64,000 bases of DNA from Xanthomonas campestris pv. badrii (GCF_012848175.1 NZ_CP051651.1:4719501-4783500); one strand, 5' to 3'. Positions 19,875 to 28,864 are shown, numbered from the stretch's first letter. Notes: generated by a model from the letters alone, not told the origin. Program-made: numbers and translations.

Positions 19875-20252
19875 ATGTCTCAAGATCTCACCGTTGACGC
19901 CGTGCGCATGGCTCTGAGCCTCAACAAGCTCAAGGCCGAAGTGACCAGTTGGAACATCGCCAATGCGTCGAGTCCCGATGCGCCGGTGTTCGTCATCGAT
20001 CAAAGCCGTACCGATCGCGTGTTGAACGCCGCCGCTGGTGGCAGCCCCAACGATGTCGCCGCACTGTTGCACAGTCCCGATTCGCCCACGCTGGCGATTG
20101 TAGATCAGCGTTACGACACCCAGCGCGCCAGTCTCGACGACCTGGTTGCCGAGTCGGTCTCGGCAGGCCTGAACTACCAGGCATTGACCGAGTCGCTGAG
20201 CCGACACTTCGGTCTGATGCGTCTTGCGGTTACCGGCAGGAGTGGCGCATGA
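19875..20252 (+). CDS. flgB: Proximal rod protein FlgB
   Basis: 125 residues. The N-terminal segment SWNIANASSPD corresponds to the ANxxTPxY motif of rod proteins, and the C-terminal NYQALTESLSRHFGLMRLAV is typical of FlgB. Position before flgC and fliE confirms the call. It starts seven bases after flgI and its stop overlaps flgC (ATGA). Confidence 0.85.
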   Translation: MSQDLTVDAVRMALSLNKLKAEVTSWNIANASSPDAPVFVIDQSRTDRVLNAAAGGSPNDVAALLHSPDSPTLAIVDQRYDTQRASLDDLVAESVSAGLNYQALTESLSRHFGLMRLAVTGRSGA

Positions 20253-20632
20253 GCATTGATGCAATTCTCGACGCGAGCCGCGCAGGCATGCAGAACGAGC
20301 GTTTACGTATGGATTTGGCCGGTCGGCATATTGCCGTTGCCAATCAGCCGATTGATCCCCGCCAACTCGCCGCATCGGCGGCTGGTTCGTTTGCCGAAGC
20401 GGTCGGCGTCAACGATGGCATGGATGCCGTGCGTAGCCTCGGAACACGCATGGTGCTTGATCCGAAAAACCCCATGGCCGACGCGCAGGGACAGGTGCAC
20501 TACCCGGCAGTGGATATGGTGAGCGAGATGACCAGCCTGATGACGGCCAGCCGTGGTTACGAGGCCAACGTGCGTTCATTCAATGTGTTGCGCAGCATGG
20601 TGTTGCGTGCTTTCGAAATTGGAGCCAAGTGA
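20249..20632 (+). CDS. flgC: Proximal rod protein FlgC
   Basis: 127 residues. The C-terminus has the FlgC signature VDMVSEMTSLMTASRGYEAN followed by the final helix. The N-terminal motif (DLAGRHIAVANQPIDPRQLA) has drifted from the canonical ANxxTPGY, which is noteworthy but still alignable by position. It overlaps flgB by four bases and fliE by one. Confidence 0.85.
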   Translation: MSIDAILDASRAGMQNERLRMDLAGRHIAVANQPIDPRQLAASAAGSFAEAVGVNDGMDAVRSLGTRMVLDPKNPMADAQGQVHYPAVDMVSEMTSLMTASRGYEANVRSFNVLRSMVLRAFEIGAK

Positions 20633-20928
20633 TGGCGATCGAAGCGATTGGTGCGATTGGCCCGGCGCAGGTGGAAGCACTTGGCGCTCCAGCCGCTGCC
20701 ATCGAGGGAGTGAACTTCGCAGATGTGGTGGCACGTGGCATATCAGGTGCAGATGGCGCCATCCAGACCGCCGATCAGCAGATACGCGCGATGGCTGCAG
20801 GCCAGGAAGTGGCTCCACACGATCTGATGATCTCGCTGGAGGAGGCGCGCATGCATCTCACCTTGCTGGCCGAGGTACGTAACAAGCTGGTCGAGGGGTA
20901 CCAGGAACTTTCGCGCATGCAACTCTAA
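20632..20928 (+). CDS. fliE: MS-ring/rod adaptor FliE
   Basis: 98 residues, normal for FliE. The C-terminal half (APHDLMISLEEARMHLTLLA and EVRNKLVEGYQELSRMQL) is the conserved FliE region. FliE links the FliF ring to the rod and is the first exported subunit. The ATG at 20632 overlaps the flgC stop (TGATG). Confidence 0.88.
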   Translation: MAIEAIGAIGPAQVEALGAPAAAIEGVNFADVVARGISGADGAIQTADQQIRAMAAGQEVAPHDLMISLEEARMHLTLLAEVRNKLVEGYQELSRMQL

Positions 20929-20938
20929 GGACAACGGC

Positions 20939-22318
20939 GTGATTTCCTCTTTTAAGACGACATATACAGCACTGACGCCTGCTCGAAAGGTGGGTCTGTT
21001 CATTGCTGTGGGTAGTTTGCTGCTACTGACTGCTGCGGCGATCTGGTGGGCGTTGGTTCCACGCGAGGCGCTGCTGCTTGGCGAGCTCAAGCAGACTGAC
21101 GCCGCCGAGATCTCGGCGGCCTTGGACGAGTGGAAAGTTCCGCATAGCTACACCGCGGATGGCAGCGGCATTCTGGTCGAACAAAACCAGGTGCACCCGC
21201 TGCGGATGCGTCTGGTCTCTGCCGGCGTTCCGAAAGGTGGCCACGTCGGATTCGAACTATTCGACACCAATGAGTTCGGTGTCACCGAGTTCGCCCAGCG
21301 CATTAACTACCAGCGCGCACTGCAGGGTGAGATCGAACGGACCATTGCCACCATTCCCGGTGTCGACGCGGTACGCGTGCACCTATCGATCCGCAGGCCG
21401 GGGGTGTTCCTGGCCGAAGACAGTCAGTCAAAGGCATCGGTGGCGGTGTCGCTTGTCCCGGGGGCGGCGCTAACAGCCAAGCAAGTCAGCGGTATTCGTG
21501 ACCTGGTCGCTTCGGCAGTGGATGGGCTGACGCCCGAGGCGGTCGTTGTGGTCGGGCCAACCGGCCTGCAGCTCGGCGGAAGCGCCAATGATGCCGCAGG
21601 CGGTGCGCAAGGCGATCTGGCGCGTCAACTGGGTGCGGATTACGAGCGTGATATCCGCAAGATCCTGGAGGCCCAGCCGTCGACGGCTGGTGCCTCCATC
21701 TCTGTCAACGTCGCGCTCAATTTCGATAAGGTCCGCACCACTAGCGAGCGCATGCTGGTGGCGCCTGGTCAGGACCACGGTACGTTGGTGCGGCGTAGTT
21801 CCAGCTCCGATCGCGCCGCGGATGGCGGAAGTGGGGCGGTTCTAAACGAGCAGGTGGAATATGCGCACGGCACCGAGAAGCAGGAAGTCACGCGCGCCAC
21901 TGGGCGGGTGGAGCGGATCAGTGTGGCCATTGCCGTGCATCAGCCGTTGACCGACGTCGAGCAGCAACGTTTGCAGCGGCTAGTCATGGCAGCCATCGGT
22001 GGAAATGCCGGGCGCGGCGATGTCGTCGAGATCGGCGTCGCTTCAGCTGCGCTTGCCAGCCAGCGACCAGATTCATCGCCATCGATCGCGCGTCATGCCG
22101 ATCAGCCGGCCGTAGGCAGTGGCAGCGTGGGTTTTGCACGGGGTACAGGCACTGTGTTCTGGCTCCTGGCGGCCGTTGTGATCAGCCTGATCAGCGGGTT
22201 ACTGATCGGCAAGGTTGTCACGCAATCACGCCATAAACGTCTGAGCCGCGAACAAAGCGAGCAGGCAGCACAACAAATCAAGGCGTGGCTGGTAGGGCCT
22301 GCACATGAGCGTCTCTGA
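20939..22318 (+). CDS. fliF: MS-ring protein FliF, short form
   Basis: 459 residues, about 100 shorter than usual FliF. GTG start at 20939 with AAGGA eight bases ahead. N-terminal membrane helix (residues about 19-41), then the ring-building motifs (GHVGFELFDTNEFGVTEFAQ, NYQRALQGEIERTIATIPGV), and a C-terminal membrane helix followed by a cytoplasmic tail of about 35 residues. The tail normally binds FliG; its reduced form fits the reduced FliG-position protein that follows. The periplasmic part appears shortened. Confidence 0.93.
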   Translation: MISSFKTTYTALTPARKVGLFIAVGSLLLLTAAAIWWALVPREALLLGELKQTDAAEISAALDEWKVPHSYTADGSGILVEQNQVHPLRMRLVSAGVPKGGHVGFELFDTNEFGVTEFAQRINYQRALQGEIERTIATIPGVDAVRVHLSIRRPGVFLAEDSQSKASVAVSLVPGAALTAKQVSGIRDLVASAVDGLTPEAVVVVGPTGLQLGGSANDAAGGAQGDLARQLGADYERDIRKILEAQPSTAGASISVNVALNFDKVRTTSERMLVAPGQDHGTLVRRSSSSDRAADGGSGAVLNEQVEYAHGTEKQEVTRATGRVERISVAIAVHQPLTDVEQQRLQRLVMAAIGGNAGRGDVVEIGVASAALASQRPDSSPSIARHADQPAVGSGSVGFARGTGTVFWLLAAVVISLISGLLIGKVVTQSRHKRLSREQSEQAAQQIKAWLVGPAHERL

Positions 22319-22769
22319 GGTCTTGCGCAGGTCGGCACTTCTGGCAAGCGTGATGCACGCTGGTGAGCGTCGACGTCTGCTCGCATCGTTGCCGGCAGAC
22401 ATCGCCCTGCAATTGCGCGCGCAGATCGCGGTCGTCCGTCGCCACAGGTGGGATGACCCCGCCCTGGTCGAGCCAATGTTGCGGGCATCAGATGTGCGCC
22501 GAGATCAGCCCGATGGCCAGTTGGGCCTGGAAGAGATCGTGCAACTGTCGCGCACCTTGGGGGCTGCTACCTTGAGCCGGGTGATCATGGCGACCTCGCC
22601 AGGAGATGCATCCTTCATCCTTGCCGCGCTTGAGCCAGCAACCGCCAAAGCGGTCAGTGCCGAACTCGTATCGAGCAGGCCGCTTCCGCCCGCGTTGGCC
22701 GCGTCTGTAAGGAACGCTGCGCACGTGCATTCCACGATCGCTGATCCAGCCCTGAGGGCGCTGCCATGA
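22305..22769 (+). CDS. Short protein in FliG position, probably a degenerate FliG-like switch protein
   Basis: 154 residues between fliF and fliH, exactly where fliG stands in other flagellar operons, overlapping both neighbours. Normal FliG has about 330 residues. The C-terminal part (LEEIVQLSRTLGAATLSRV, then ALEPATAKAVSAELVSSRPL) looks by eye like the helical FliG middle/C region, but the charged residues of the torque helix are replaced by Ala, Thr and Ser. What is seen: length, position, lack of charges. That it is a reduced FliG without torque function is inference; it could also be an unrelated adaptor between MS-ring and C-ring. Confidence 0.6.
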   Translation: MSVSEVLRRSALLASVMHAGERRRLLASLPADIALQLRAQIAVVRRHRWDDPALVEPMLRASDVRRDQPDGQLGLEEIVQLSRTLGAATLSRVIMATSPGDASFILAALEPATAKAVSAELVSSRPLPPALAASVRNAAHVHSTIADPALRALP

Positions 22770-23410
22770 AACGTCTGGCCGGGTCGGATGACTGTCGTCC
22801 ATGGTACGCACCGGTACAGCACGGCACCGACAACGCAATGCCTGCCATCACGCAGGAGCAACGCGTGTTGGAGGAGGCGCACGCGAAGGGCTATCAGGAA
22901 GGGTTGGCACGCGCACATGAAGAGGCCGCAACGTTGGCGCAGCGTGAGCTAGCGCAACGGACAGACGCCTTGCAGGCGGAGGCGCGTGCCGCACGGGAAA
23001 CGATCGAGCGCCTGCATGCACAGATGCAGACGTTGATTGCGGGGCTGACAGAAGCCGTCGAGGAACAGGCGCAGCGCAGCCATGAGGTTGCTGTGGAGGT
23101 TGCGTTCCAGGCAGTCACACAGATTGTCGGCAGTGCCTATGCGCAATCTCACTTGCTGCCTGATCTATGTCTGCGTGCGGTGCGTGAGGCTGGACATCAA
23201 GCTGTCGCACTGCATCTGTCCGAACAGGACCTGGCGCTCTGTTCCAACATCACTGCCCTGCCTGTCCTGTGCGATATGACGCTACAGCCCGGTCAGTGCA
23301 TTCTGGAAACGCGTGCCGGTCGCACCGAGTTCGGCCTGGACGTACGACTCGCGGCGCTGCGGACGGCGTTGCTGGATGGCCTCTCCACCTACCAGCATGT
23401 GCCACGGTGA
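22766..23410 (+). CDS. fliH: Export ATPase regulator FliH
   Basis: 214 residues. A charged N-terminal half with long coiled coil (GYQEGLARAHEEAATLAQRE and onward) and a C-terminal FliH/SctL-type domain. FliH dimers bind the ATPase FliI and anchor it at the C-ring and gate. It lies between the FliG-position gene and fliI, with overlaps on both sides. Confidence 0.85.
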   Translation: MKRLAGSDDCRPWYAPVQHGTDNAMPAITQEQRVLEEAHAKGYQEGLARAHEEAATLAQRELAQRTDALQAEARAARETIERLHAQMQTLIAGLTEAVEEQAQRSHEVAVEVAFQAVTQIVGSAYAQSHLLPDLCLRAVREAGHQAVALHLSEQDLALCSNITALPVLCDMTLQPGQCILETRAGRTEFGLDVRLAALRTALLDGLSTYQHVPR

Positions 23411-24735
23411 TGAGTCTCAGCCTGCATCTGACCACTGCGATCCAGTCAGCCTGCTATGTTCGCCGCTATGGCCGTGTCTGTGCATTCAATGGTCTGGTGA
23501 TCGAGGCCGATGGACCCGAGGCGCGCGTGGGAGACCTCTGCGAAGTGGTCCTGACGCCGGAGGGGCGCCGCGTGGATGCGCAGGTGGTGGGGCTCAAGGA
23601 CGGTCGGCTGCTCCTGATGCCCTACGGAGACATCACAGGCCTGGCACCCGGCGCGCGGGTGGAAACGACGGCAAGGTCGTTGGATGTGCCGGTGGGGAAC
23701 GCATTGCTGGGACGCGTGGTGGACGCCTTCAGCCGTCCTCTGGATGCGGCAGGCCCCTGCATCCTTGAGCAACGCTATCCGTTGCATGCGGCTCCGCCCA
23801 ATCCATTGGAACGACGGGATATTACTCAGATTCTGGAAACCGGAGTGCATGCGGTGGATAGCCTGTTGACGTTGGGGAAGGGCCAGCGCGTTGGCATCTT
23901 TGCCGGCAGCGGGGTGGGTAAAAGCACGTTGCTGGGCATGTTCGTCCGCCATGTCAAAGCAGATGTGATCGTGCTTGCATTGATTGGCGAGCGTGGCCGC
24001 GAAGTTGGCGATTTTGTACGCCATACGCTTGGTCCGGACGCAATGACCCGCTGCGTGGTCATGGCCGCCACTGCCGATCAGCCGGCACTGGTGCGTACCC
24101 ATGCGGTACACGCCGCTCATGCGGTCGCGGAATTCTTCAGAGACCAGGGTAAATCGGTACTGCTGGTGGTGGACTCGATGACTCGGTTCGCCATGGCACA
24201 CCGCGAAATCGGCCTGGCCAGTGGCGAGCCGCCCACCTTTCGCGGCTATACCCCATCGGTTTTCTCGTGGTTGCCACGGATCGCCGAACGTTGCGGAAAC
24301 TTATCAGGGGGGGCGATTACCGCCATTTATAGCGTGCTGGTGGAAGGCGACGACCTCAATGAGCCGATCACCGACCATATGCGCGCCATCCTGGATGGAC
24401 ACATCGTGCTGGACCGCCACTTGGCCGCAAAGGGCCACTATCCGGCAATCAATGTCTTAGCCAGCGTCAGTCGCCTGCTCAATCAGCTGGCCGCACGTGA
24501 GGATGTCGAGTTGGCAGCGCACGTGCGTCGTGTGCTTGCCGTCCTGGAAGATTCCCGTGATCTGGTCGAGCTCGGCGCGTATCAGCGGGGTGCCAACCCA
24601 GTACTTGATCAAGCGCTGGAGGCATGGCCGCAGCTGGAAGCAGTTCTAAAGCAGGCACATCTTGCGCCGATGGCGCGGCTTGATTGCTTGCGCGCGTTAC
24701 AGCGCGCGCTGTCATCGGGAGCTGCACATGTCTGA
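23410..24735 (+). CDS. fliI: Flagellar export ATPase FliI
   Basis: 441 residues, full length. Walker A GSGVGKST (residues 166-173), Walker B LLVVDSMTRFA, and the F1-like segment SGGAITAIYSVLVEGDDLNEP. FliI hexamers with FliH and FliJ feed substrates to the gate. The ATG at 23410 overlaps the fliH stop (TGATG); the frame is open further upstream but the family starts here. The intact ATPase suggests active export. Confidence 0.97.
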   Translation: MSLSLHLTTAIQSACYVRRYGRVCAFNGLVIEADGPEARVGDLCEVVLTPEGRRVDAQVVGLKDGRLLLMPYGDITGLAPGARVETTARSLDVPVGNALLGRVVDAFSRPLDAAGPCILEQRYPLHAAPPNPLERRDITQILETGVHAVDSLLTLGKGQRVGIFAGSGVGKSTLLGMFVRHVKADVIVLALIGERGREVGDFVRHTLGPDAMTRCVVMAATADQPALVRTHAVHAAHAVAEFFRDQGKSVLLVVDSMTRFAMAHREIGLASGEPPTFRGYTPSVFSWLPRIAERCGNLSGGAITAIYSVLVEGDDLNEPITDHMRAILDGHIVLDRHLAAKGHYPAINVLASVSRLLNQLAAREDVELAAHVRRVLAVLEDSRDLVELGAYQRGANPVLDQALEAWPQLEAVLKQAHLAPMARLDCLRALQRALSSGAAHV

Positions 24736-25189
24736 CGAGAACGCCGGTCAGAAACTCCCGCGACTTGCCGTGCTGGTGCGCATACGCGATCTGCAGGCAC
24801 GCAAGGCGTCGCTGGCGCTACGAGGCAGGCTGCTTGATGTGCGCGCAGCGCAGGCCCACGTGGAGCTTTGCGATCAACGCGTTGATGCTGTCGTCGCCTG
24901 GAAGCATCGTGCGGACAATGGTCTTTTGCAGCTGGGCAGTTATCAACTGGCCTTGGACATCGAATCTGTTGCTCACGTAGAGCAGATGCAAGCATCGCTC
25001 GACGCCAGTGCGTGCGAGCAACGACTGAATGCCGCGCGAGTGACGTACCGCGATGCCTGCGCGGAGCAGCGCGCTGTCGATGAACGTCACCAGCGTCTGG
25101 CAGAGCAAGCCTTGCGAGACCACGAACGGAGCGAGTCCGATGCCGCCGCAGAGTTGTGGCTAGCCCGGAGAACATTCGATGGCCATTGA
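24728..25189 (+). CDS. fliJ: Export ATPase stalk protein FliJ
   Basis: 153 residues, nearly all predicted alpha-helical with heptad-like charge pattern, as expected for the FliJ coiled coil that sits in the FliI ring. Sequence identity in this family is low, so the call rests on position after fliI, size and coiled-coil character. It overlaps fliI by eight bases and the next gene by eleven. Confidence 0.75.
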   Translation: MSDENAGQKLPRLAVLVRIRDLQARKASLALRGRLLDVRAAQAHVELCDQRVDAVVAWKHRADNGLLQLGSYQLALDIESVAHVEQMQASLDASACEQRLNAARVTYRDACAEQRAVDERHQRLAEQALRDHERSESDAAAELWLARRTFDGH

Positions 25190-25922
25190 AACAGGAATGG
25201 CCTCCCCGGCCTCAGTTCCGGTCAAGCCCAGGGCAGAGCCGCGCGAAGATCGTCCATCGAAGGATGCCGCGGCTTTCGAGCGCTGGCTGACATCAGAGCG
25301 TTCTCCCGCCAACTCAATGACCGCAGCGCCCGAGCAGGCTGTACAAGCCGGCACCCTCTCTGCCACGCATGCAGGACATGATGCCGATCCGATGATGGCG
25401 CTGGATTCCATGGTCTTTGAGTGGACGGCAACGGCTACGTACCTGATGTCGTATGTGGATCGCCCGGGACATGGTCACGACGTCATGGCGCTCAATCTCG
25501 CGCGGGCGGACAGCAACACGATTGACCATGCGTTGCCTAAAGCTGCTGTCAGCATGTCCGATCTGCAAGCTGCGATCGGTCGTAGATCCGGTGTGCTTGG
25601 ACCGCATGCCGGCGTTACGGGATTGTCGGCGACATCCATCGCGCATGCCGACCCTGACGCCGAACAGCCACTGCGCGAGTCGTCCTCGGCCAGTCTTGGC
25701 GCATTGGCCGAATGGATGTCGCGGTCGATGAAGCACATTACTGGTGCGGACGGGCGCTCCACCTGGTGGGTGCGCGACTATCAACTTTCCGGCGCGCACG
25801 TGCCGGCGCTTCTCGATGCATTGCTGCAGTCCGGCCAGGCCTTGCCGGACCGCATCATGCTTAACGGCGCGCTCGTCTGGCAACGCTCCTCTCTTAGTCA
25901 AGGTGTCAACAATGGCGATTGA
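25179..25922 (+). CDS. Unrecognised protein in FliK position
   Basis: 247 residues between fliJ and flgD, the usual place of the hook-length control gene fliK. The sequence is Ala/Ser/Pro-rich and poorly structured at the N-terminus, as in FliK, but the conserved FliK C-domain core (leucine-rich LxPxxLGxV type) is not visible. The C-terminus contains STWWVRDYQLSGAHVPALLD. It may be a strongly diverged, short FliK or a new substrate. It overlaps fliJ and flgD. Confidence 0.55.
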   Translation: MAIETGMASPASVPVKPRAEPREDRPSKDAAAFERWLTSERSPANSMTAAPEQAVQAGTLSATHAGHDADPMMALDSMVFEWTATATYLMSYVDRPGHGHDVMALNLARADSNTIDHALPKAAVSMSDLQAAIGRRSGVLGPHAGVTGLSATSIAHADPDAEQPLRESSSASLGALAEWMSRSMKHITGADGRSTWWVRDYQLSGAHVPALLDALLQSGQALPDRIMLNGALVWQRSSLSQGVNNGD

Positions 25923-26328
25923 TTCGATCGGTGCGATCGTAAACAACGGTAGCGCAAGCGCGCAGTCGAACAACACGATCGACCAGGACGGCTTCATCAA
26001 GCTGTTCCTGTCGCAATTGCAGTTTCAAGATCCCCTGGAACCAGTGGACAATCGCGAGTTTCTTGCCCAGCTTGCACAGTTCAGCAATCTGGAGCAGTCG
26101 CGTCAGCTCAGTCTCAATTCCGAAGGAATGTTGAGCATGAACGCCACGAGCCAGAGTTTGAGCTTGTTGAATCGTCGTATCGAAGTCACGCAGGCCTCTG
26201 GCAGCACTGCTACCGGCTTGGTCAAGGCTATCGAGTTCAGTGCCTCCGGTCCGCTGTTGACTGTCGAGACCAGTGCCGGTGTGCTGACCGGTATTCGTCT
26301 GCCGCAGATCACGCTGGTTCAGCAGTAA
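25912..26328 (+). CDS. flgD: Hook-cap protein FlgD, short form
   Basis: 138 residues; FlgD usually has about 220. The N-terminal assembly motif is clear (DQDGFIKLFLSQLQFQDPLE followed by NREFLAQLAQFSNLEQ). The C-terminal part is much reduced, probably lacking the Ig-like FlgD domain that forms the cap lobes. AAGGTG six bases ahead of ATG 25912 supports this start. FlgD caps the growing hook. Confidence 0.88.
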   Translation: MAIDSIGAIVNNGSASAQSNNTIDQDGFIKLFLSQLQFQDPLEPVDNREFLAQLAQFSNLEQSRQLSLNSEGMLSMNATSQSLSLLNRRIEVTQASGSTATGLVKAIEFSASGPLLTVETSAGVLTGIRLPQITLVQQ

Positions 26329-26338
26329 GGGACATCCT

Positions 26339-27502
26339 ATGTTTCAAGCACTCTACAACTCGCTTTCCGGCCTCTTCAGCTTTTCCAAAAGCCTGGATAC
26401 GGTGAGTAATAACGTCGCGAATATGAACACACCTGGCTTCCGCGGGAGTGACTCATTCTTCGAAAATCTGGGCGGGGAACACGGGACGCGGATTGTTGGT
26501 GCCGGACTGCGCACCACGGCTGGCGATCTGCGACAAACCGGCAATGCAACGGATGTCGCGGTGGACGGTGCAGGTTACTTTGTTCTGCGCGATTCCAGCG
26601 GAGCTCTGCATTACACGCGCGCGGGTCAATTTATCTTCGATGACCGCGGCGTCCTGGTGGACAGCGTCAGCCGCTATGAGGTCATGTCCATCAATAGCAC
26701 CGGTCAGCTGTCGCAGCTCAATCTGGATGGTCTGCGTACCCTTGATGCAAGGCCTACGACAAGCGTCAGGTTGAGCGGCAATCTGTCTCCAACCTCTACC
26801 GGCAGTTCGGTCAGTGATATCAAGGTTTACGATGCAGCCGGTACGGTCCATACACTCAGGATCAATACCAGTGCACCAGTAGCAGCGGTCGGATCGGGTC
26901 GCAGCTATCGCGTCACCGTCACCGACGAAACGGGCGCGCAGGTAGGCAGTGGTGATCTGCGTTTCAGTACCAGTGGCATGCTTGAAACAGGTTCGGGTAG
27001 CATCGAAGTCACGCTCTCGGCAGCAGCAAACAGCCAGAAGGTCACGCTTGGATTTGGTACACCGGGCACATTCACCGGAACGACGAGTCTGTCCGGTTTG
27101 ACCGATAGCTTGACCGCCACCGTGGAGAACGGCAGCCCGGTGCTGGGAATCAATGCTTTGGCATTCGATAGTAAGGGTGTGTTGCAGGTCACCTACAGCT
27201 CTACCGAGAAGCGCCAGGGTGCGCAGCTCGCATTGGCAGCTTTTCAGAGTGAAAGTACCCTGGAACTTTCCAGTGGTCGAATGCTGTCGGATGTCGAAAG
27301 TCAGCGCAGTGAACTCGGGCGTGCTGGTTCCACTGTCTTTGGGAACATTCAGGGCGGTAGCCTGGAGATGTCCAATATCGATCTGACTCAGGAGTTTGCG
27401 GACATGTTGATCATCCAGCGAGGCTATCAAGCCAGTTCGCGTGTGATGACTGTCAGCAACGAAATGATCGAGCAGCTCTACAACAGCACACGGGGCGGCT
27501 AA
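26339..27502 (+). CDS. flgE: Hook protein FlgE
   Basis: 387 residues, normal for FlgE. N-terminal LYNSLSGLFSFSKSLDTVSN with VANMNTPGFRG, and C-terminal SNIDLTQEFADMLIIQRGYQ are the polymerisation segments of hook subunits. The middle part is Thr/Ser/Gly-rich, low in Lys. It is the last structural, exported axial protein of the block; no FlgK, FlgL, FliD or FliC follows. Ten bases after flgD. Confidence 0.95.
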   Translation: MFQALYNSLSGLFSFSKSLDTVSNNVANMNTPGFRGSDSFFENLGGEHGTRIVGAGLRTTAGDLRQTGNATDVAVDGAGYFVLRDSSGALHYTRAGQFIFDDRGVLVDSVSRYEVMSINSTGQLSQLNLDGLRTLDARPTTSVRLSGNLSPTSTGSSVSDIKVYDAAGTVHTLRINTSAPVAAVGSGRSYRVTVTDETGAQVGSGDLRFSTSGMLETGSGSIEVTLSAAANSQKVTLGFGTPGTFTGTTSLSGLTDSLTATVENGSPVLGINALAFDSKGVLQVTYSSTEKRQGAQLALAAFQSESTLELSSGRMLSDVESQRSELGRAGSTVFGNIQGGSLEMSNIDLTQEFADMLIIQRGYQASSRVMTVSNEMIEQLYNSTRGG

Positions 27503-27505
27503 GGA

Positions 27506-28249
27506 ATGAAACGTCTTGGTTGGCTTCCTCCTGCAAATGCACGAACGCTTTGCGACACCTTGCAGTCGCGCTATGACGCATGGCTTGACCAGTGGTCGGT
27601 ATCGCATGGCCAGGACGGTCAGTACCCGCGTGTGTCGATTGCACAGCTACCCGAACAGTCGTGCGATTTCTCCGATTGGTACATCGATGATGCGGGTACG
27701 GGCGGCGCCTTCGGCCTTCGCTTGAGTAACGCATCGCATTCTGAAATTGGTGCGGGACTGTTGAAATTGTCTGGTGCTGCGGACGTGCAGATCTGTGGAA
27801 AGGTGGGCGAAGACGCACTGAAGGCGCTATTGACGTCCCTGTCAGGCAAGTTGCGTCACGAAGCCTGCCAAAGAGACCAATCTCCCCATAATGACAGATT
27901 CCTGCTGCGGCACGGGGCACTTCATGCCACTGCGCAATGGGAGGAGTTCGAAATTGAGCTGGTAGCCGATGCAGTCTGGTGCGCGTCGCAGGGCAGCGTC
28001 CTTCACGAAGCGCAGCTGCCTGCGTTGACCCCGCGCACGGCTGCGTTGCGCTGCCAACCTGTCTGCTTGCGTGCTCAACTGACACTCGGCGAGATGGAGT
28101 TGGCCGAGATTTCCACGCTACGTGTTGGTGAGGTTCTGGTCGTCGATAGCGACACGCAAACGGCGCTTCAGTTGATGAACGGAACACATGCTCTTGCAGC
28201 CGCAGGCTTGGTTGTTTTTGACGGCCGCCGCGCGCTTGAGCTGCGTTGA
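27506..28249 (+). CDS. SpoA-domain C-ring protein in FliM position (FliM/SctQ-like)
   Basis: 247 residues directly before fliN. The last 70 residues form a SpoA domain (LRAQLTLGEMELAEISTLRVGEVLVVD). The N-terminus lacks the CheY-binding LSQxEIDALL motif of FliM, and the central GGxG-type FliM middle domain is not evident. Size and layout are nearer to SctQ of non-flagellar type III systems than to FliM (about 330 residues). Role inferred: C-ring or sorting-platform subunit pairing with FliN. Confidence 0.7.
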   Translation: MKRLGWLPPANARTLCDTLQSRYDAWLDQWSVSHGQDGQYPRVSIAQLPEQSCDFSDWYIDDAGTGGAFGLRLSNASHSEIGAGLLKLSGAADVQICGKVGEDALKALLTSLSGKLRHEACQRDQSPHNDRFLLRHGALHATAQWEEFEIELVADAVWCASQGSVLHEAQLPALTPRTAALRCQPVCLRAQLTLGEMELAEISTLRVGEVLVVDSDTQTALQLMNGTHALAAAGLVVFDGRRALELR

Positions 28250-28274
28250 TTCATACACTTAATTCAGGGTCACG

Positions 28275-28532
28275 ATGATGAAAATGGAAACGGCCACCGT
28301 AACACGCGATGTGTCGATCTTTGGACATGTCAAGGCCAAGTTGGTAGCGCATGTCGGACAAGTAGAGATGAGTGTCGACGAGATCATGGCGCTGAAGCAG
28401 GGTGATACCGTCGCGCTGGATGAATCGTGTGAGGCCTTGGTGACACTGATGCTCAATGGCAAAGCAGTTGCGAGAGGTGAATTGATGGCGGTTGGCGACA
28501 AGCTGGGCGTTCGAATTCAAGAGCTGCTCTGA
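28275..28532 (+). CDS. fliN: C-ring protein FliN
   Basis: 85 residues, essentially one SpoA domain (VEMSVDEIMALKQGDTVALD to GDKLGVRIQELL). FliN/SctQ-C rings bind FliH-FliI complexes. It lacks the N-terminal extension of some FliN proteins. AGGGTCAC precedes ATG 28275; the ATG at 28278 is an alternative. Confidence 0.88.
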   Translation: MMKMETATVTRDVSIFGHVKAKLVAHVGQVEMSVDEIMALKQGDTVALDESCEALVTLMLNGKAVARGELMAVGDKLGVRIQELL

Positions 28533-28540
28533 GCACAAAC

Positions 28541-28864
28541 ATGCCGTCCTCCATCCCATACCGTAGCGATGCGGTGTTGAGCGCCACCACGCTCAATCCC
28601 GTCCTGGCCTGGACATGCGTTGTCCTGGTGGCGTTTGTCGTTATATTGCTCTTGCTCAAGAAGAAGGGGTTGATCGCCCGCTGGCAAGGCGGCGTACCCC
28701 TACCGATAGCGACCGGCGTCATCATCAAGCGCGCCGAGTATCGCCTCAGCCGCTCCACGGTTGTGTATCTATTGGAGGTCGAAGGCGAGAATGTCGTTAT
28801 TGCCGAATCCAAGGGGCAGCTCAGTGTGCAACGCCTGGGTCAAACGACCGGAGTCTCTGAGTAA
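28541..28864 (+). CDS. fliO: Export gate assembly protein FliO-like
   Basis: 107 residues: one membrane helix (residues about 20-40, WTCVVLVAFVVILLLLKKKG) followed by a small cytoplasmic domain. FliO is poorly conserved and is recognised by this layout and by its place between fliN and fliP. It aids assembly of the FliP ring. Its stop overlaps the fliP start (TAATG). Confidence 0.75.
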   Translation: MPSSIPYRSDAVLSATTLNPVLAWTCVVLVAFVVILLLLKKKGLIARWQGGVPLPIATGVIIKRAEYRLSRSTVVYLLEVEGENVVIAESKGQLSVQRLGQTTGVSE

